DNA of 64,000 nucleotides, from assembly GCF_021117275.1 (NCBI RefSeq), contig NZ_CP088245.1, positions 2,083,501 through 2,147,500 of the forward strand, read 5' to 3'. This document shows, piece after piece, positions 17,395 to 26,675 of this stretch (the stretch's first letter is position 1; each line of letters opens with the position of its first letter). The stretch comes from Metabacillus sp. B2-18. GTDB taxonomy: Bacteria > Bacillota > Bacilli > Bacillales > Bacillaceae. A program made the position numbers and the translations under genes. The notes beneath the pieces are model-generated. The model saw only the letters and a program-made list of their open reading frames with translations, was not told the origin of the DNA and did not search any database.

Positions 17395-18576
17395 ATGAAT
17401 ACACTAGAAGTTATGACAAATTTAAATAAAGTTATTCCCTATTTTCAAGCCATTTTCAGTGCAGATAGTCATACAATTATCGGTTATGAGGTTTTGGCTA
17501 GAATCGAAACAGATGATGGGATAGTGAGTTTAGGTCCTTTTTTTCATGACCCGACGATACCAATGGAATTTAGTCTTGAGGTGGATGCATTTATCCATGA
17601 AAAGGCGTTGGAGATCATACTTAATAATAAAGAAAATGTTCTACTGTTTCTAAATGTGAATGCAAATTATGTGATGATTGATAATGGGGAAGGTCTTCTT
17701 TCCAGGCTTTTAACCTTTCGTGAACGTGGTCTTATGCTTTCAAAAATAGTAATAGAATTAACTGAACATAATGTTAATGGAGATATGTTAATGGTTGCCG
17801 CACTATGTCAAAAAATAAAAGCTTTAGGTGTAAAGATTGCAATTGATGATGTTGGGGTTGGAGCAAGTAATTTAGATCGAATTGGAATGCTTGAGCCAGA
17901 CATATTAAAAGTAGATATTCATGCTTTAAAAAGCAACCAACAAACAACATCTTATGATGGGGTATTATACTCGTTATCTTTACTAGCTAGAAAAATTGGG
18001 GCAGAGTTATTGTTCGAAGGTATTGAGAATAGTGATCAATTTTACTATTCATGGAGTAAAAATGCAAGGTATTATCAAGGATACTTCTTTTCAAAACCTC
18101 AAGGTATATTAATAGAAAAAAACATCCTTAAAGAACGATTTAAGAAAGATATCTATCATTTTATAGAACTGGAACGAAAGAAGTATAAGTTAGATTATCA
18201 GTTATCTCATCTGTTAAATGAAAAATTAAACTCTTTAACACAGTCTGTACCAATTGATCATAATTTAGATGAATGGTTATATAAGATAGCTGTGAACCTA
18301 AAAGAAGAGTGTTTTAGAATCTATATAACGGATAAAAATGGGTATCAAATGACTTCGAATGGAATGAGAGTTAATGAAGATTGGATGCTCTTACCTGCTT
18401 TAAAAGGGAGAAATTGGAGCTGGCGTCCTTTTTTTATTGAAAATCTTATAAGGATGGATGAGGAGAACAAAGGGATTTTATCTGATGTATATAGTGATAT
18501 TGAAACAAGTGAGAGTGTCCGAACTTTTTCTTTTCCCATTGATCATCAGCTTTACCTATTTATTGATATACGCTAG
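17395..18576 (+). CDS. ykuI: EAL-domain c-di-GMP-binding protein (YkuI-like)
   Basis: A 393-residue protein from ATG 17395; the N-terminus MNTLEVMTNLNKVIPYFQAIFSA aligns with the start of B. subtilis YkuI. The EAL domain (about 15-250) has EVL for EAL at residues 32-34, LFLNVNA, VIELTE, AIDDVG, LKVDI, EGIE and QGYFFSKP, so most substrate and metal ligands are kept. The C-terminal part (about 260-393, with NWSWRPFFIENL and FSFPIDHQLYLFIDI) is the PAS-like YkuI_C domain. YkuI binds c-di-GMP but shows weak or no hydrolysis. The gene is monocistronic with a terminator. Confidence 0.9.
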   Translation: MNTLEVMTNLNKVIPYFQAIFSADSHTIIGYEVLARIETDDGIVSLGPFFHDPTIPMEFSLEVDAFIHEKALEIILNNKENVLLFLNVNANYVMIDNGEGLLSRLLTFRERGLMLSKIVIELTEHNVNGDMLMVAALCQKIKALGVKIAIDDVGVGASNLDRIGMLEPDILKVDIHALKSNQQTTSYDGVLYSLSLLARKIGAELLFEGIENSDQFYYSWSKNARYYQGYFFSKPQGILIEKNILKERFKKDIYHFIELERKKYKLDYQLSHLLNEKLNSLTQSVPIDHNLDEWLYKIAVNLKEECFRIYITDKNGYQMTSNGMRVNEDWMLLPALKGRNWSWRPFFIENLIRMDEENKGILSDVYSDIETSESVRTFSFPIDHQLYLFIDIR

Positions 18577-18578
18577 AA

Positions 18579-18620
18579 AATAACCTTTAGCCGATAAAAG
18601 CTAAAGGTTATTTTAGTTTT
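18579..18620 (+). terminator. Terminator after the ykuI-like gene
   Basis: AATAACCTTTAGC / GCTAAAGGTTATT with an eight-base loop and TTAGTTTTT tail. Confidence 0.85.
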
Positions 18621-18747
18621 TCAAAAAAATATTTCTTAATGTTATCGAACATATATTTTCCATTTTTAAGAAAAGAGGTAAAATGACATAAGATATTATT
18701 CCTAGTTCATACAAAAAGTAAGTTTTAAATAATGAGGTGCAGCCATA

Positions 18748-19737
18748 ATGAACCGTAAAGTGAAAATAGTTGGCATGGGTTCGTATTTACCAAAAAGAGT
18801 AATAGAGTCAACAGAAATTGATAAAATGATTGGCGCAGAGCCCGGTTGGTCAGAGAAAAAATCAGGGGTTAAACAACGCTATTTTGTAAGTGATGAAACT
18901 GCTACATATATGGGGGCAAAGGCGGCTAATAAAGCGGTTGAGAATGCTGGTCTTTGTCTATCAAACATTGATTGTATTATTAGTGCAAGCGGGACAAATG
19001 AGCAGGCTATTCCATGTAATGCTTCATTAATACAAAAGCATTTAGGACTTCAAAGCTCTGGAATTCCTTGTTTTGATGTTAATTCAACCTGTTTAAGCTT
19101 TGTGTCTGCACTCGATATGGTGTCATATGCTGTAGATGCTGGTAAATATGAAAAAGTATTAATTGTCTCTTCTGAAATTTCTTCCGTTGGACTAAATTGG
19201 AAACAACGTGAGAGTAGTATATTATTTGGTGATGGAGCAGTAGCGGTGGTTTTATCAGCTGCTAACAATACTTCCAAAATTTTGAGCTCACATATGGAAA
19301 CATATAGTGAGGGAGCTCATTTATCAGAAATAAGAGGTGGAGGAACAAAGCTTCATCCACGTATTTATAGTGAACAAACAGCCGAAGAGTTTTTATTTGA
19401 TATGGACGGAAGAGCTATTTTTAAATTATCGTATAAGCTTTTACCAGATTTTTTGGATCGATTATTTAAAGGGACTGGTTTAACGATTGCAGATATTAAT
19501 ATGGTTATTCCTCATCAAGCAAGCGCATCTGCTATGAAGATTATTCGAAAAAAATTAGGTGTAAAAGAAGAACGATTTATGAACATTATTGATCGTTATG
19601 GGAACATGATTGCAGCATCCATTCCCTTTGCTCTTCATGAAGCGGTAATTCAAGGTCGTATTAAAAGAGGTGATACTATTTTACTGTTAGGGACTTCGGC
19701 AGGGCTTTCAATTGGAGGTATTTTACTTGAATACTAG
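18748..19737 (+). CDS. KAS III (FabH/OleA-type) condensing enzyme
   Basis: A 329-residue thiolase-fold enzyme with the full KAS III triad: Cys115 in VNSTCLSF, His256 in IPHQAS and Asn286 in DRYGNM. FabH has GNT at the last site, so GNM is a small deviation. It should accept an acyl-thioester on Cys and condense it with a second acyl unit. The start has GAGGTG eight bases upstream. It is the first gene of a chain of overlapping genes (ATP-grasp, epimerase, MBL, AMP-ligase, GNAT), so it is probably a pathway-specific enzyme rather than the housekeeping FabH. Confidence 0.88.
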   Translation: MNRKVKIVGMGSYLPKRVIESTEIDKMIGAEPGWSEKKSGVKQRYFVSDETATYMGAKAANKAVENAGLCLSNIDCIISASGTNEQAIPCNASLIQKHLGLQSSGIPCFDVNSTCLSFVSALDMVSYAVDAGKYEKVLIVSSEISSVGLNWKQRESSILFGDGAVAVVLSAANNTSKILSSHMETYSEGAHLSEIRGGGTKLHPRIYSEQTAEEFLFDMDGRAIFKLSYKLLPDFLDRLFKGTGLTIADINMVIPHQASASAMKIIRKKLGVKEERFMNIIDRYGNMIAASIPFALHEAVIQGRIKRGDTILLLGTSAGLSIGGILLEY

Positions 19738-21024
19738 AAAAAGAGTTTTAGTAACCGGTGCCAGAGCACCTGTTGCGCTCCATTTGTGTCGGCTAATGAG
19801 TGAGGCAGGGTTCGAAGTTTATGCAACTGATTGTATTTCATATCCATTAACAAAGGTTTCTAATAGTATAAAAAATTTCATCTTAACTCCTTCACCAAAG
19901 AAAGATACAAAAAGTTTTATAAAGTGAGTTAATTTCATAATAATAACTCTTAAATCAAAAAACGAACATTTTTCTTCATCCTGAACTTGTTAATAAACAA
20001 TACACGGATAAAAATACTAATAAAGGTAAAACTCATACGTTTTTTGGTAACAAATGATACATTATGAAATTGATTCAAGTCCATAATCAAAATAATTGAG
20101 CAACAAAAAATTACATTGATCATTCCAACATCTGAAGAAGTTTTTTATATTTCTAGATATAAAGATAAGCTGACCCCATTTTGTAATGTGTTTGTTGATG
20201 ACTTTGATAAAATAAAACTTCTACATAATAAATATGAGTTTATTCAACTTGTAAAGGACTTGGGCTTTGAAGTGCCAAAGACAGCTTTGCTATCTAATCA
20301 TGTAAATTTAGTTCAATTCGAAGACGAATCTGCTCTTTTAAAAAAGGTCTATTCGAGATTCTCTGAATCTATAATTTTTCTACAATCTGTTGGTCAAATA
20401 TCTAACCATATAAAAAAGGATGGAAGCTGGCTAGTACAAGAAAAAATTGATGGCAAGCAATATTGCTCATATACCGTTGCCAAAGATGGAAAAGTACTTG
20501 CTCATTCTACTTACAAAAGTGAATTCACAGCAGGTTTAGGTGCAACTCTCTCATTCAAACATGAAAACAGACCTGATATTGAACGGTTTGCACGTAAAGT
20601 GGTTGAGAAACTTAATTTCTCAGGACAGATATCTTTTGACTTTATCATACATGAAAATGGAGTCGCCTTTCCGATAGAATGTAACCCTAGAGCGACAAGT
20701 GGTCTCCATTTATTTGATAAGGAATTGGCTTATCTATTCACAGATGCAAAATCAATTCTTTATCCTAGGAAGGATCAAAAAGAAGCGATAAAGTTGGCCG
20801 TGTTTTTATATGGATGGAAACAAGTAAAAAGTCTACGTCAACTGAGGAGATTGTTAGAAGTATTTTTTTCCTATAAGGACATTACGTTTACAAGCAATGA
20901 CCTTGGGCCTTACTTTTATCAAATAATTAGTTTATATAAGATGTGGAAGGAAAGCAGAAGAAATCAAGTTTCTCTTATGGAACAATCCACCATAGATATA
21001 AGTTGGGATGGTGAAACGATTTGA
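19727..21024 (+). pseudogene. ATP-grasp ligase interrupted by a MITE-like element
   Basis: Translation starts at TTG 19727, inside the end of the KAS III gene, with GGAGGT seven bases upstream. It gives a pre-ATP-grasp Rossmann-like domain (RVLVTGARAPVALHLCRLMSEAGFEVYATD), then hits a stop at 19925 created by an inserted element (19926-20076). After it the frame resumes as IIKIIEQQKITLIIPTSEEVFYISRYK through the ATP-grasp fold (WLVQEKIDGKQYCSY, SFDFIIHENGVAFPIECNPRATSGLHLF) to 21024. Removing the insert and one copy of its 4-bp flanking repeat gives an uninterrupted product of about 380 residues. CarB-like ATP-grasp enzymes join a carboxylate to an amine or thiol via an acyl-phosphate. A downstream fragment could re-initiate near 20116. 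Confidence 0.8.
19926..20076. mobile_element. MITE-like insertion, 151 bp
   Basis: It has terminal inverted repeats of about 17 bases with three differences (left GAGTTAATTTCATAATA, right end reading inward GAATCAATTTCATAATG). It is flanked by a direct repeat AAGT at 19922-19925 and 20077-20080. It has no coding capacity. Precise removal with one AAGT copy restores the ATP-grasp reading frame, which strongly supports these borders. Its mobilising transposase is unknown; its ends differ from those of the IS1182-family element at 26.6 kb. Confidence 0.8.
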
Positions 21025-22013
21025 ATGTACTAGTAACTGGAGCTACTGGTTTTTTAGGAAGAAAAGTAGCGCTTCATCTTGCTTCGATTGGATACAATGT
21101 CACAGGGACAGGACGAAACCAACTAGTAGGGGACTCTCTTTCGAATTCAGGGATTAAATTTAATGCATGTCATTTGGAAAATCGTGATGATATCATGATG
21201 TTGTGTGAAAATCAACATTTTGTTATTCATTGTGGAGCACTTTCATCTCCATGGGGCAAGTATAACGACTTTTATCAAGCGAACGTTATTGGTACAAAAA
21301 ATGTAATTGATGGCTGTAAAAAGTGGAATGTGAGTCGCTTGGTTCATGTTTCAACACCAAGTTTATATTTTCACTATGACGAGCGTAAAGATGTGAAAGA
21401 AGATGATAGTTTACCAGAAAAATTCGTTAACCATTACGCAAAAACCAAATTTCTTGCAGAAAAAGAAGTAGACCAGGCTTTTATAGAAGGATTACCAACC
21501 ATAACAATAAGACCTAGAGCTTTATTTGGTCCTGGTGATCAGGCTATTTTTCCAAGACTTATCAAGGTTTGTGAAAAGGGGATGTTCCCTAAAGTCGGGT
21601 CTGGTGATGTTGTTATTGATTTGACTTATATAGATAATGCTGTAGATGCAATCCTTTTATGTATGAACTCTGGATCTGAAACGTTGGGGCAAAAATATAA
21701 TATTACAAATGGTGAAAGAGTTCAGTTATATTCTATGATTGATACAGTAATGAAACAACTAGGCAGGTCCTTTTCTTATAAACAGATTTCATATAAAAAA
21801 GCTTTTCATTTAGCAACATCACTTGAGTATGTTTCGAAACTTCTTCTTTTTGGAAAAGAGCCGCTACTCACGAGGTATACAGTTAGTGTTTTATCTCAAT
21901 CTCAAACACTTTCAATTGAAAAGGCAAAGAGTGAATTAGGATATAAGCCGGCGGTTTCTGTTAAAGATGGCACGAAGGAATTTGTAGATTGGTGGAAGTC
22001 AAATGTTCATTAA
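21021..22013 (+). CDS. NAD-dependent epimerase / 3-beta-HSD-type reductase
   Basis: A 330-residue extended short-chain dehydrogenase. The N-terminal nucleotide motif LVTGATGFLGRK (residues 4-15), the active-site YAKTKFLAEKE (Tyr-x3-Lys, near residue 140) and VHVSTPSLYF with the catalytic Ser/Thr are present. The TTG start overlaps the stop of the ATP-grasp gene (TTGA), implying translational coupling. It resembles the 3-beta-hydroxysteroid dehydrogenase subgroup, which also includes OleD, the reductase acting on the ketone made by the KAS III-like OleA. A role in reducing the KAS III product is an inference. Confidence 0.85.
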   Translation: MNVLVTGATGFLGRKVALHLASIGYNVTGTGRNQLVGDSLSNSGIKFNACHLENRDDIMMLCENQHFVIHCGALSSPWGKYNDFYQANVIGTKNVIDGCKKWNVSRLVHVSTPSLYFHYDERKDVKEDDSLPEKFVNHYAKTKFLAEKEVDQAFIEGLPTITIRPRALFGPGDQAIFPRLIKVCEKGMFPKVGSGDVVIDLTYIDNAVDAILLCMNSGSETLGQKYNITNGERVQLYSMIDTVMKQLGRSFSYKQISYKKAFHLATSLEYVSKLLLFGKEPLLTRYTVSVLSQSQTLSIEKAKSELGYKPAVSVKDGTKEFVDWWKSNVH

Positions 22014-22853
22014 TATGGTAAAGATTTTTGCTTGTGGGTATTGTACACATCCAGAAAAAATTGTGAATCCAAAACAATCATTAAAACCAATAAAATTTCC
22101 AGCCACAGTTGCTTTATTAGAGCATCCAACACATGGCTATATCTTGTTTGACACAGGATATGCTTCCTATTTTTTAGAAGCTACTAGGGCATTTCCATAT
22201 TCCATTTACGCAAATTTAACACCTGTTTTCTTTTCAGAAGAACTATCTATTAAAAATCAATTAAAGAAACAAGGCATAGATCACAATGACATTAACATGA
22301 TCATTCTTTCTCATTTCCACGGAGATCATGTTGGGGGATTAAAGGATTTCCCAAACGCAAAAATTTTAACTTTTAAAAAAGCATATAATCACATCAAAAA
22401 ACTAAGCAAGCTGAGAGCTCTAACAAAAGGCTGTTTGCTTGATTTACTGCCTCAAGATTTTACAGAGAGAGTTTCTTTTATTGATGAAGCCCCTTTACTA
22501 ACTTTAAGTGAAAGTTATCATCCATTCATGGAAGGTTTTGATGTGTTTCGAGATGATTCTATCATTGCTGTTGACTTAACAGGTCATGCAGTGGGTCAGC
22601 TTGGAATATTTGTGAATCTGAGAAGTGGGAAAAAATCTTTCTTTGTGCTGATGCTGTTTGGCAAAGTACTGCTTTTGAAGAAATGATTTTCCCTCATCGT
22701 ATAGCCCATTTATTAATTGAAGATATTGACGCTTATAAACAGAATATTAAAAAGTTACATCTTTTATTTAAGCATAATCATCATATTGAAATATTGCCAA
22801 CTCACTGTCAAATAACATGGGAGATTGCAAAAGAGGGTATTACTTATGAATAA
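22003..22853 (+). pseudogene. MBL-fold metallo-hydrolase with a frameshift
   Basis: The first frame (22003-22686) carries an MBL domain: the metal motif SHFHGDHVGG (near residue 105), LFDTGYASYF and VDLTGHAVGQ. At about 22636-22641 one T appears to be missing in a TCTTTC run. In the next frame the normal ending follows: LCADAVWQSTAFEEMIFP through ILPTHCQITWEIAKEGITYE to 22853. The lost part includes a metal-bridging Asp (CADAVW) and a late His (PTHC), so the short product is probably inactive. The start overlaps the epimerase gene by 11 bases and the true end overlaps the next ATG. A sequencing error cannot be excluded. Confidence 0.8.
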
Positions 22854-24180
22854 ATCACTATTACTCAAACAGTATTTTCTTACAAAGTATGGTAGGAGTT
22901 TTACTTCTCGGGAAAAATTGCTTGCTTTTCATGACACAAAAATGAAAAAACATATAAAATTTGTTTTAAAGCATTCTACCTTTTATAAAGAACTCTATCA
23001 AGATGAACTGAACCATCATAACTGGAAATCCCTTCCTATCATCACAAAATCTGATATGATGGACTCTTTTAATGAGTTAAATACCGTCGGAATTAAGAAA
23101 GAAAAAGCTTTTCAGTTAGCTTTTGATGCGGAAGAAACTAGGGATTTTTCACCTAGAATAGGAAATGTTTCAATAGGTCTTTCTTCTGGAACAAGCGGAA
23201 ATCGAGGCCTATTTCTAGTAAGCAGCAGGGAAGAGGCAATGTGGGCCGGAACGGTTCTTGCAAAGATGTTACCAAGCAGTATTTTCAGAGAACATAAGGT
23301 TGCCTTTTTTCTCAGGGCAAATAGTAATCTTTATGAGTCTACAGAAAGCGGAAAAATCAGCTTTCACTACTTTGATCTGTTAGATTCCTTTCCTAATCAT
23401 ATTGAAAGATTAAATCAGCTTAAACCTTCGATTATTATTGCACCTCCTTCGATGTTAAGAATGATTGCCACATGGAAGGATAAAATGATTATTAGTATTT
23501 CTCCAGAAAAAATTATATCGGTAGCAGAAGTACTAGAAGATCTTGACAAAACATATATAGAACACATTTTTCAACAAACTTTGCATCAAGTATATCAAGC
23601 GACTGAAGGATTTTTAGCTGCTACATGTGCATTTGGAATTCTTCATATGAATGAGGATTTAATCGCAGTTCAAAAAGAGTATATTAACAAGGAACTCGGA
23701 ATATTTGTACCAATTATTTCAGACTTTACTAGGAAAACACAACCGATTATTCGATATCGTTTGAATGACATATTAATAGAGAGAAAGACTGCATGTCCCT
23801 GCGGGTCACATTTTTTAGCATTAGAACGGATAGATGGCCGTTCTGATGATCTTTTTTATGGGAAAAATTTATTAACAAATGAAGAAACATGTTTATTTCC
23901 AGATTTTATTAGAAAATCTATCATGATCTCATCAAATCAGATTTTAGAATATAAGGTTATACAGCGGGAGTTCAACTTAGTAGAGATTAAGTTGAAGGTA
24001 GAAAGTGATGAAGAAGTAGTTAAAGACCTTGTTTTAACTGAGTTGCAAAAATTGTGGAAACATTATCAATTAGTAATTCCACAGTTTCACTTCACACCCT
24101 ATGACATCGTTACTTCGGACAAAAAGTTAAAGCGAATTGAAAATATGATGAAGGTAAAAAGTAATGATTCATTTATATAA
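22846..24180 (+). CDS. AMP-forming ligase, PaaK / F390-synthetase-like
   Basis: A 444-residue adenylate-forming enzyme. ATG 22846 overlaps the MBL stop (ATGAATAA). Motifs: LSSGTSGNRG (ATP P-loop, about residue 115), VYQATEGFLA (the YxxTE motif, near 250), IRYRLNDIL, ERIDGRSDDLFY (hinge) and KKLKRI near the end with the candidate catalytic Lys. A CPCGSHF cysteine cluster near 310 may bind metal, as in some PaaK-like enzymes. It should activate a carboxylic acid as an acyl-adenylate. Bacillus genomes often label relatives 'F390 synthetase-related'; coenzyme F390 itself is not expected here. Confidence 0.85.
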   Translation: MNKSLLLKQYFLTKYGRSFTSREKLLAFHDTKMKKHIKFVLKHSTFYKELYQDELNHHNWKSLPIITKSDMMDSFNELNTVGIKKEKAFQLAFDAEETRDFSPRIGNVSIGLSSGTSGNRGLFLVSSREEAMWAGTVLAKMLPSSIFREHKVAFFLRANSNLYESTESGKISFHYFDLLDSFPNHIERLNQLKPSIIIAPPSMLRMIATWKDKMIISISPEKIISVAEVLEDLDKTYIEHIFQQTLHQVYQATEGFLAATCAFGILHMNEDLIAVQKEYINKELGIFVPIISDFTRKTQPIIRYRLNDILIERKTACPCGSHFLALERIDGRSDDLFYGKNLLTNEETCLFPDFIRKSIMISSNQILEYKVIQREFNLVEIKLKVESDEEVVKDLVLTELQKLWKHYQLVIPQFHFTPYDIVTSDKKLKRIENMMKVKSNDSFI

Positions 24181-25297
24181 TACTGATAATTATCATACAA
24201 TCGATTGGTTTTCTAAGCGTAACGGACAGTTTTTAAAAACTTACTTTGAGCCTTTAATAAAATACGAGGTTTCCCATTTTATTGAAAATGTTCATTCGGA
24301 AATTTATTTGTTAGAAGTAGATGACCTTCTTTTGCCGGTTTCTGTAACTGACAAACAGTATAAAGATTCATATGTTGCTTCACCTTACACTCATTATATT
24401 AGTTATGCAAAAGAAGAGTTATGGGAGCTAAAGAATAAGGGGCTTGAGGTGATCCTTCGCCCTGTTATCGATATGATGGGGCAGTTTCTTCGAAAGAGCA
24501 ACATGAACAAAGTTGTTATTGTTAATAATTGGTTTTTATCAACAAATCTATTTGAATCAACTCTGTCTTTTAATCAAATACAGAGAATTACTGAATTTTT
24601 AGTGAAGAAGTTCCCTAAACACACTATCTTGTTTCGATCGATTACAAGGGATCTACATGAAAAAATGATGAAATCGTTTGATACAGTTGGATATAATAGA
24701 TTAATGTCACGCTCTATCTACCTATTTTATCCTGAGCAAAAACTAACTAAACAACAACTAAAAAACCTCTATCAAGACGAAAAACTGATCAAAAAACATC
24801 AGTATACAATTAGAGATGCAAGTATAGAAGATTGTGATGTTATTTTGAGTTTGTATTCAGAATTATATATACAAAAGTATTCTACTAATAACCCTCAGTT
24901 TACAACAGAGTTCATACGTCATGCGTATAAAAGTAAGTTATTAACCTTTAAAGTGGTTTGTAAAGGTGAGCAAATTGTCGGTGCTATAGGATTCTTCATC
25001 CAAGGAAAGGTGCTGACAACCCCGATTTTAGGCTATAACATGAAGATGGAGAAAAATGCTGGGTTATACAGGGTTCTTTCATTCCTTATTACGAAAGAAA
25101 TAATGAATAATCATTATATTGGGCATCGTAGTGCTGGGGCAGGAGAATTTAAAAGAAAACGCGGTTCCACTCAACAGATTGAATATACATATTTTTATCA
25201 AAAACATTTGCCTATGACGCATAAGTGGGGGTGGAATTTGCTCAAAAAGATAATGGATCTTGTTGTCGAACCATTAGCTAAGAAAAAACAATTTTAA
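24164..25297 (+). CDS. GNAT-fold N-acyltransferase
   Basis: A 377-residue protein whose ATG lies inside the end of the AMP-ligase gene (17-base overlap). The N-terminal half (about 1-200) looks like the first domain of FemX/BioF2-type double-GNAT proteins. The C-terminal half (about 200-350, YTIRDASIEDCDVILSLYSELY and FKVVCKGEQIVGAIGFFIQG) is a recognisable GNAT core, though the Q/R-x-x-G-x-G/A acyl-CoA loop is poorly conserved. As last gene of the operon it could transfer the acid activated by the preceding ligase to an amine. This is inference from context. Confidence 0.7.
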   Translation: MIHLYNTDNYHTIDWFSKRNGQFLKTYFEPLIKYEVSHFIENVHSEIYLLEVDDLLLPVSVTDKQYKDSYVASPYTHYISYAKEELWELKNKGLEVILRPVIDMMGQFLRKSNMNKVVIVNNWFLSTNLFESTLSFNQIQRITEFLVKKFPKHTILFRSITRDLHEKMMKSFDTVGYNRLMSRSIYLFYPEQKLTKQQLKNLYQDEKLIKKHQYTIRDASIEDCDVILSLYSELYIQKYSTNNPQFTTEFIRHAYKSKLLTFKVVCKGEQIVGAIGFFIQGKVLTTPILGYNMKMEKNAGLYRVLSFLITKEIMNNHYIGHRSAGAGEFKRKRGSTQQIEYTYFYQKHLPMTHKWGWNLLKKIMDLVVEPLAKKKQF

Positions 25298-25393
25298 TCT
25301 GTTAAATAACGACTTGCTATAATTACCATCGCTACTTGTAAGAGTTATTTGTTACTATTTTAAAAGAGTTTGCAAAAAAAGGAGTGAATACCC

Positions 25394-26545
25394 TTGAAAA
25401 AGCAATATCTTTTACTGATAGTGGCTGTTATCTTGTTTGCAGGAGGATTTTTTTCAGGCGTTCTCTTCTCGAATATAGAACATCAAAAGCTAACTAACGA
25501 TCAGTCTAAACAAACTGAGAATTTATCTAAATCTACAAAACAACCGATTTCGAAAAAAATTCCGGAAATACAGGAATCCAAACCAAAAGTATTAATAGGC
25601 TATGTTCAAGATTTTAGAGAGCCAGAAACAATTGACTTTTCTTCACTAACGCACGTTGTTTATTCCTTTGCTCATCCGACTAAAGATGGAAGTGTTTTAT
25701 TGAATGGAGGAACGGAACCAACTAATTTAAAAAAGTTAGTAAAACGTGCACATAATCATAATACAAAGGTGTTGCTTGCTGTTGGTGGCTGGTACCATAT
25801 TGAAGGCGGCGAATCGTATGATTATTTTAAAACGGCCATTTCTTCGGAAACTTCTAGAACTAAATTAATAAATGAACTACTAGCTATAGTGGATAGAGAA
25901 CAATTAGATGGAATAGACATCGATTTTGAGCATCCACGTTTACAAGAAGATGCCGACCAATTGTTAGAATTTACAAAGCAATTGAGCAATAAATTGCATC
26001 AAAAAAAGAAACAGCTCACAATCGCTGTCTACTCAAAAATACACAGTGTAGCAGGTACAGAAATTCAATCAGTTGTATTTCATCCCGAAATGTTTAACTA
26101 TGTAGATTATGTTAACATTATGGCTTACGATGGCCAATGGGACGGGGAGTACAATGCAGCGAATTTAGCTCCTTATTCATTTATAGAAAACATTGTGAAC
26201 TATTGGGGAGCACTTTTTGACAGTTATAAATTACCACGTGAAAAACTGGTACTGGGTGTTCCTTATTATGCTCAACCTGAAGATCCATCAATTAAACAAA
26301 TGTCCTTTGATGCTATTATTGCCAACAATCCTGAATTTGCTCATCAAGATAAAGCTCAAGTAAATGGAACAACATATTATTATAACGGTATTCCTACTAT
26401 AGAGAAAAAGACCAAGCTTGCTATAGATGAGGAATTTGGAGGTATGATGATATGGGAGATGGGACATGATGCACCTGGGAGTTATAGTTTAACAAAAGCG
26501 ATAGCAAAATTACTAGAAAATGAAAAATTGTTAGTAAGACAATAA
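25394..26545 (+). CDS. Membrane-anchored GH18 glycosidase (chitinase-like)
   Basis: A 383-residue protein from TTG 25394, with AAGGAGTG upstream. An N-terminal hydrophobic segment (about residues 4-26, with no clear lipobox or cleavage site) and a Lys/Ser-rich linker precede a GH18 TIM barrel (about 65-375). The catalytic DxxDxDxE motif is intact as DGIDIDFE, with the proton donor Glu179. VNIMAYDGQWDGE and the late MMIWEMGHDA supply the substrate-binding Tyr/Asp and Trp. Targets could be chitin or peptidoglycan-type sugars, on the outer surface. Its terminator hairpin has been duplicated by the adjacent IS element. Confidence 0.85.
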   Translation: MKKQYLLLIVAVILFAGGFFSGVLFSNIEHQKLTNDQSKQTENLSKSTKQPISKKIPEIQESKPKVLIGYVQDFREPETIDFSSLTHVVYSFAHPTKDGSVLLNGGTEPTNLKKLVKRAHNHNTKVLLAVGGWYHIEGGESYDYFKTAISSETSRTKLINELLAIVDREQLDGIDIDFEHPRLQEDADQLLEFTKQLSNKLHQKKKQLTIAVYSKIHSVAGTEIQSVVFHPEMFNYVDYVNIMAYDGQWDGEYNAANLAPYSFIENIVNYWGALFDSYKLPREKLVLGVPYYAQPEDPSIKQMSFDAIIANNPEFAHQDKAQVNGTTYYYNGIPTIEKKTKLAIDEEFGGMMIWEMGHDAPGSYSLTKAIAKLLENEKLLVRQ

Positions 26546-26557
26546 TTATACGTAAAA

Positions 26558-26586
26558 ACACGTTCATCAAAATAAGATGAACGTGC
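26558..26586. repeat. Left copy of the 29-bp target duplication (terminator hairpin)
   Basis: It contains the hairpin CACGTTCATC / GATGAACGTG. It is identical over 29 bases to 28145-28173 and sits directly against the left end of the IS. Confidence 0.9.
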
Positions 26587-26675
26587 CAGACTGTAGACAA
26601 ACTCAAAAAAAATTGAGTTTGCTTACAGTCTTTTTTAATTTAAACTTGTATTAAGAAAATCTTGAGGTGATAAAT

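Noticed and set aside
18748..25297. Reading the KAS III operon as a standard ole (olefin) cluster
   Set aside because: The alpha/beta-hydrolase OleB and the OleC-type ligase are absent, and ATP-grasp, MBL and GNAT genes are added, so the label would be misleading.
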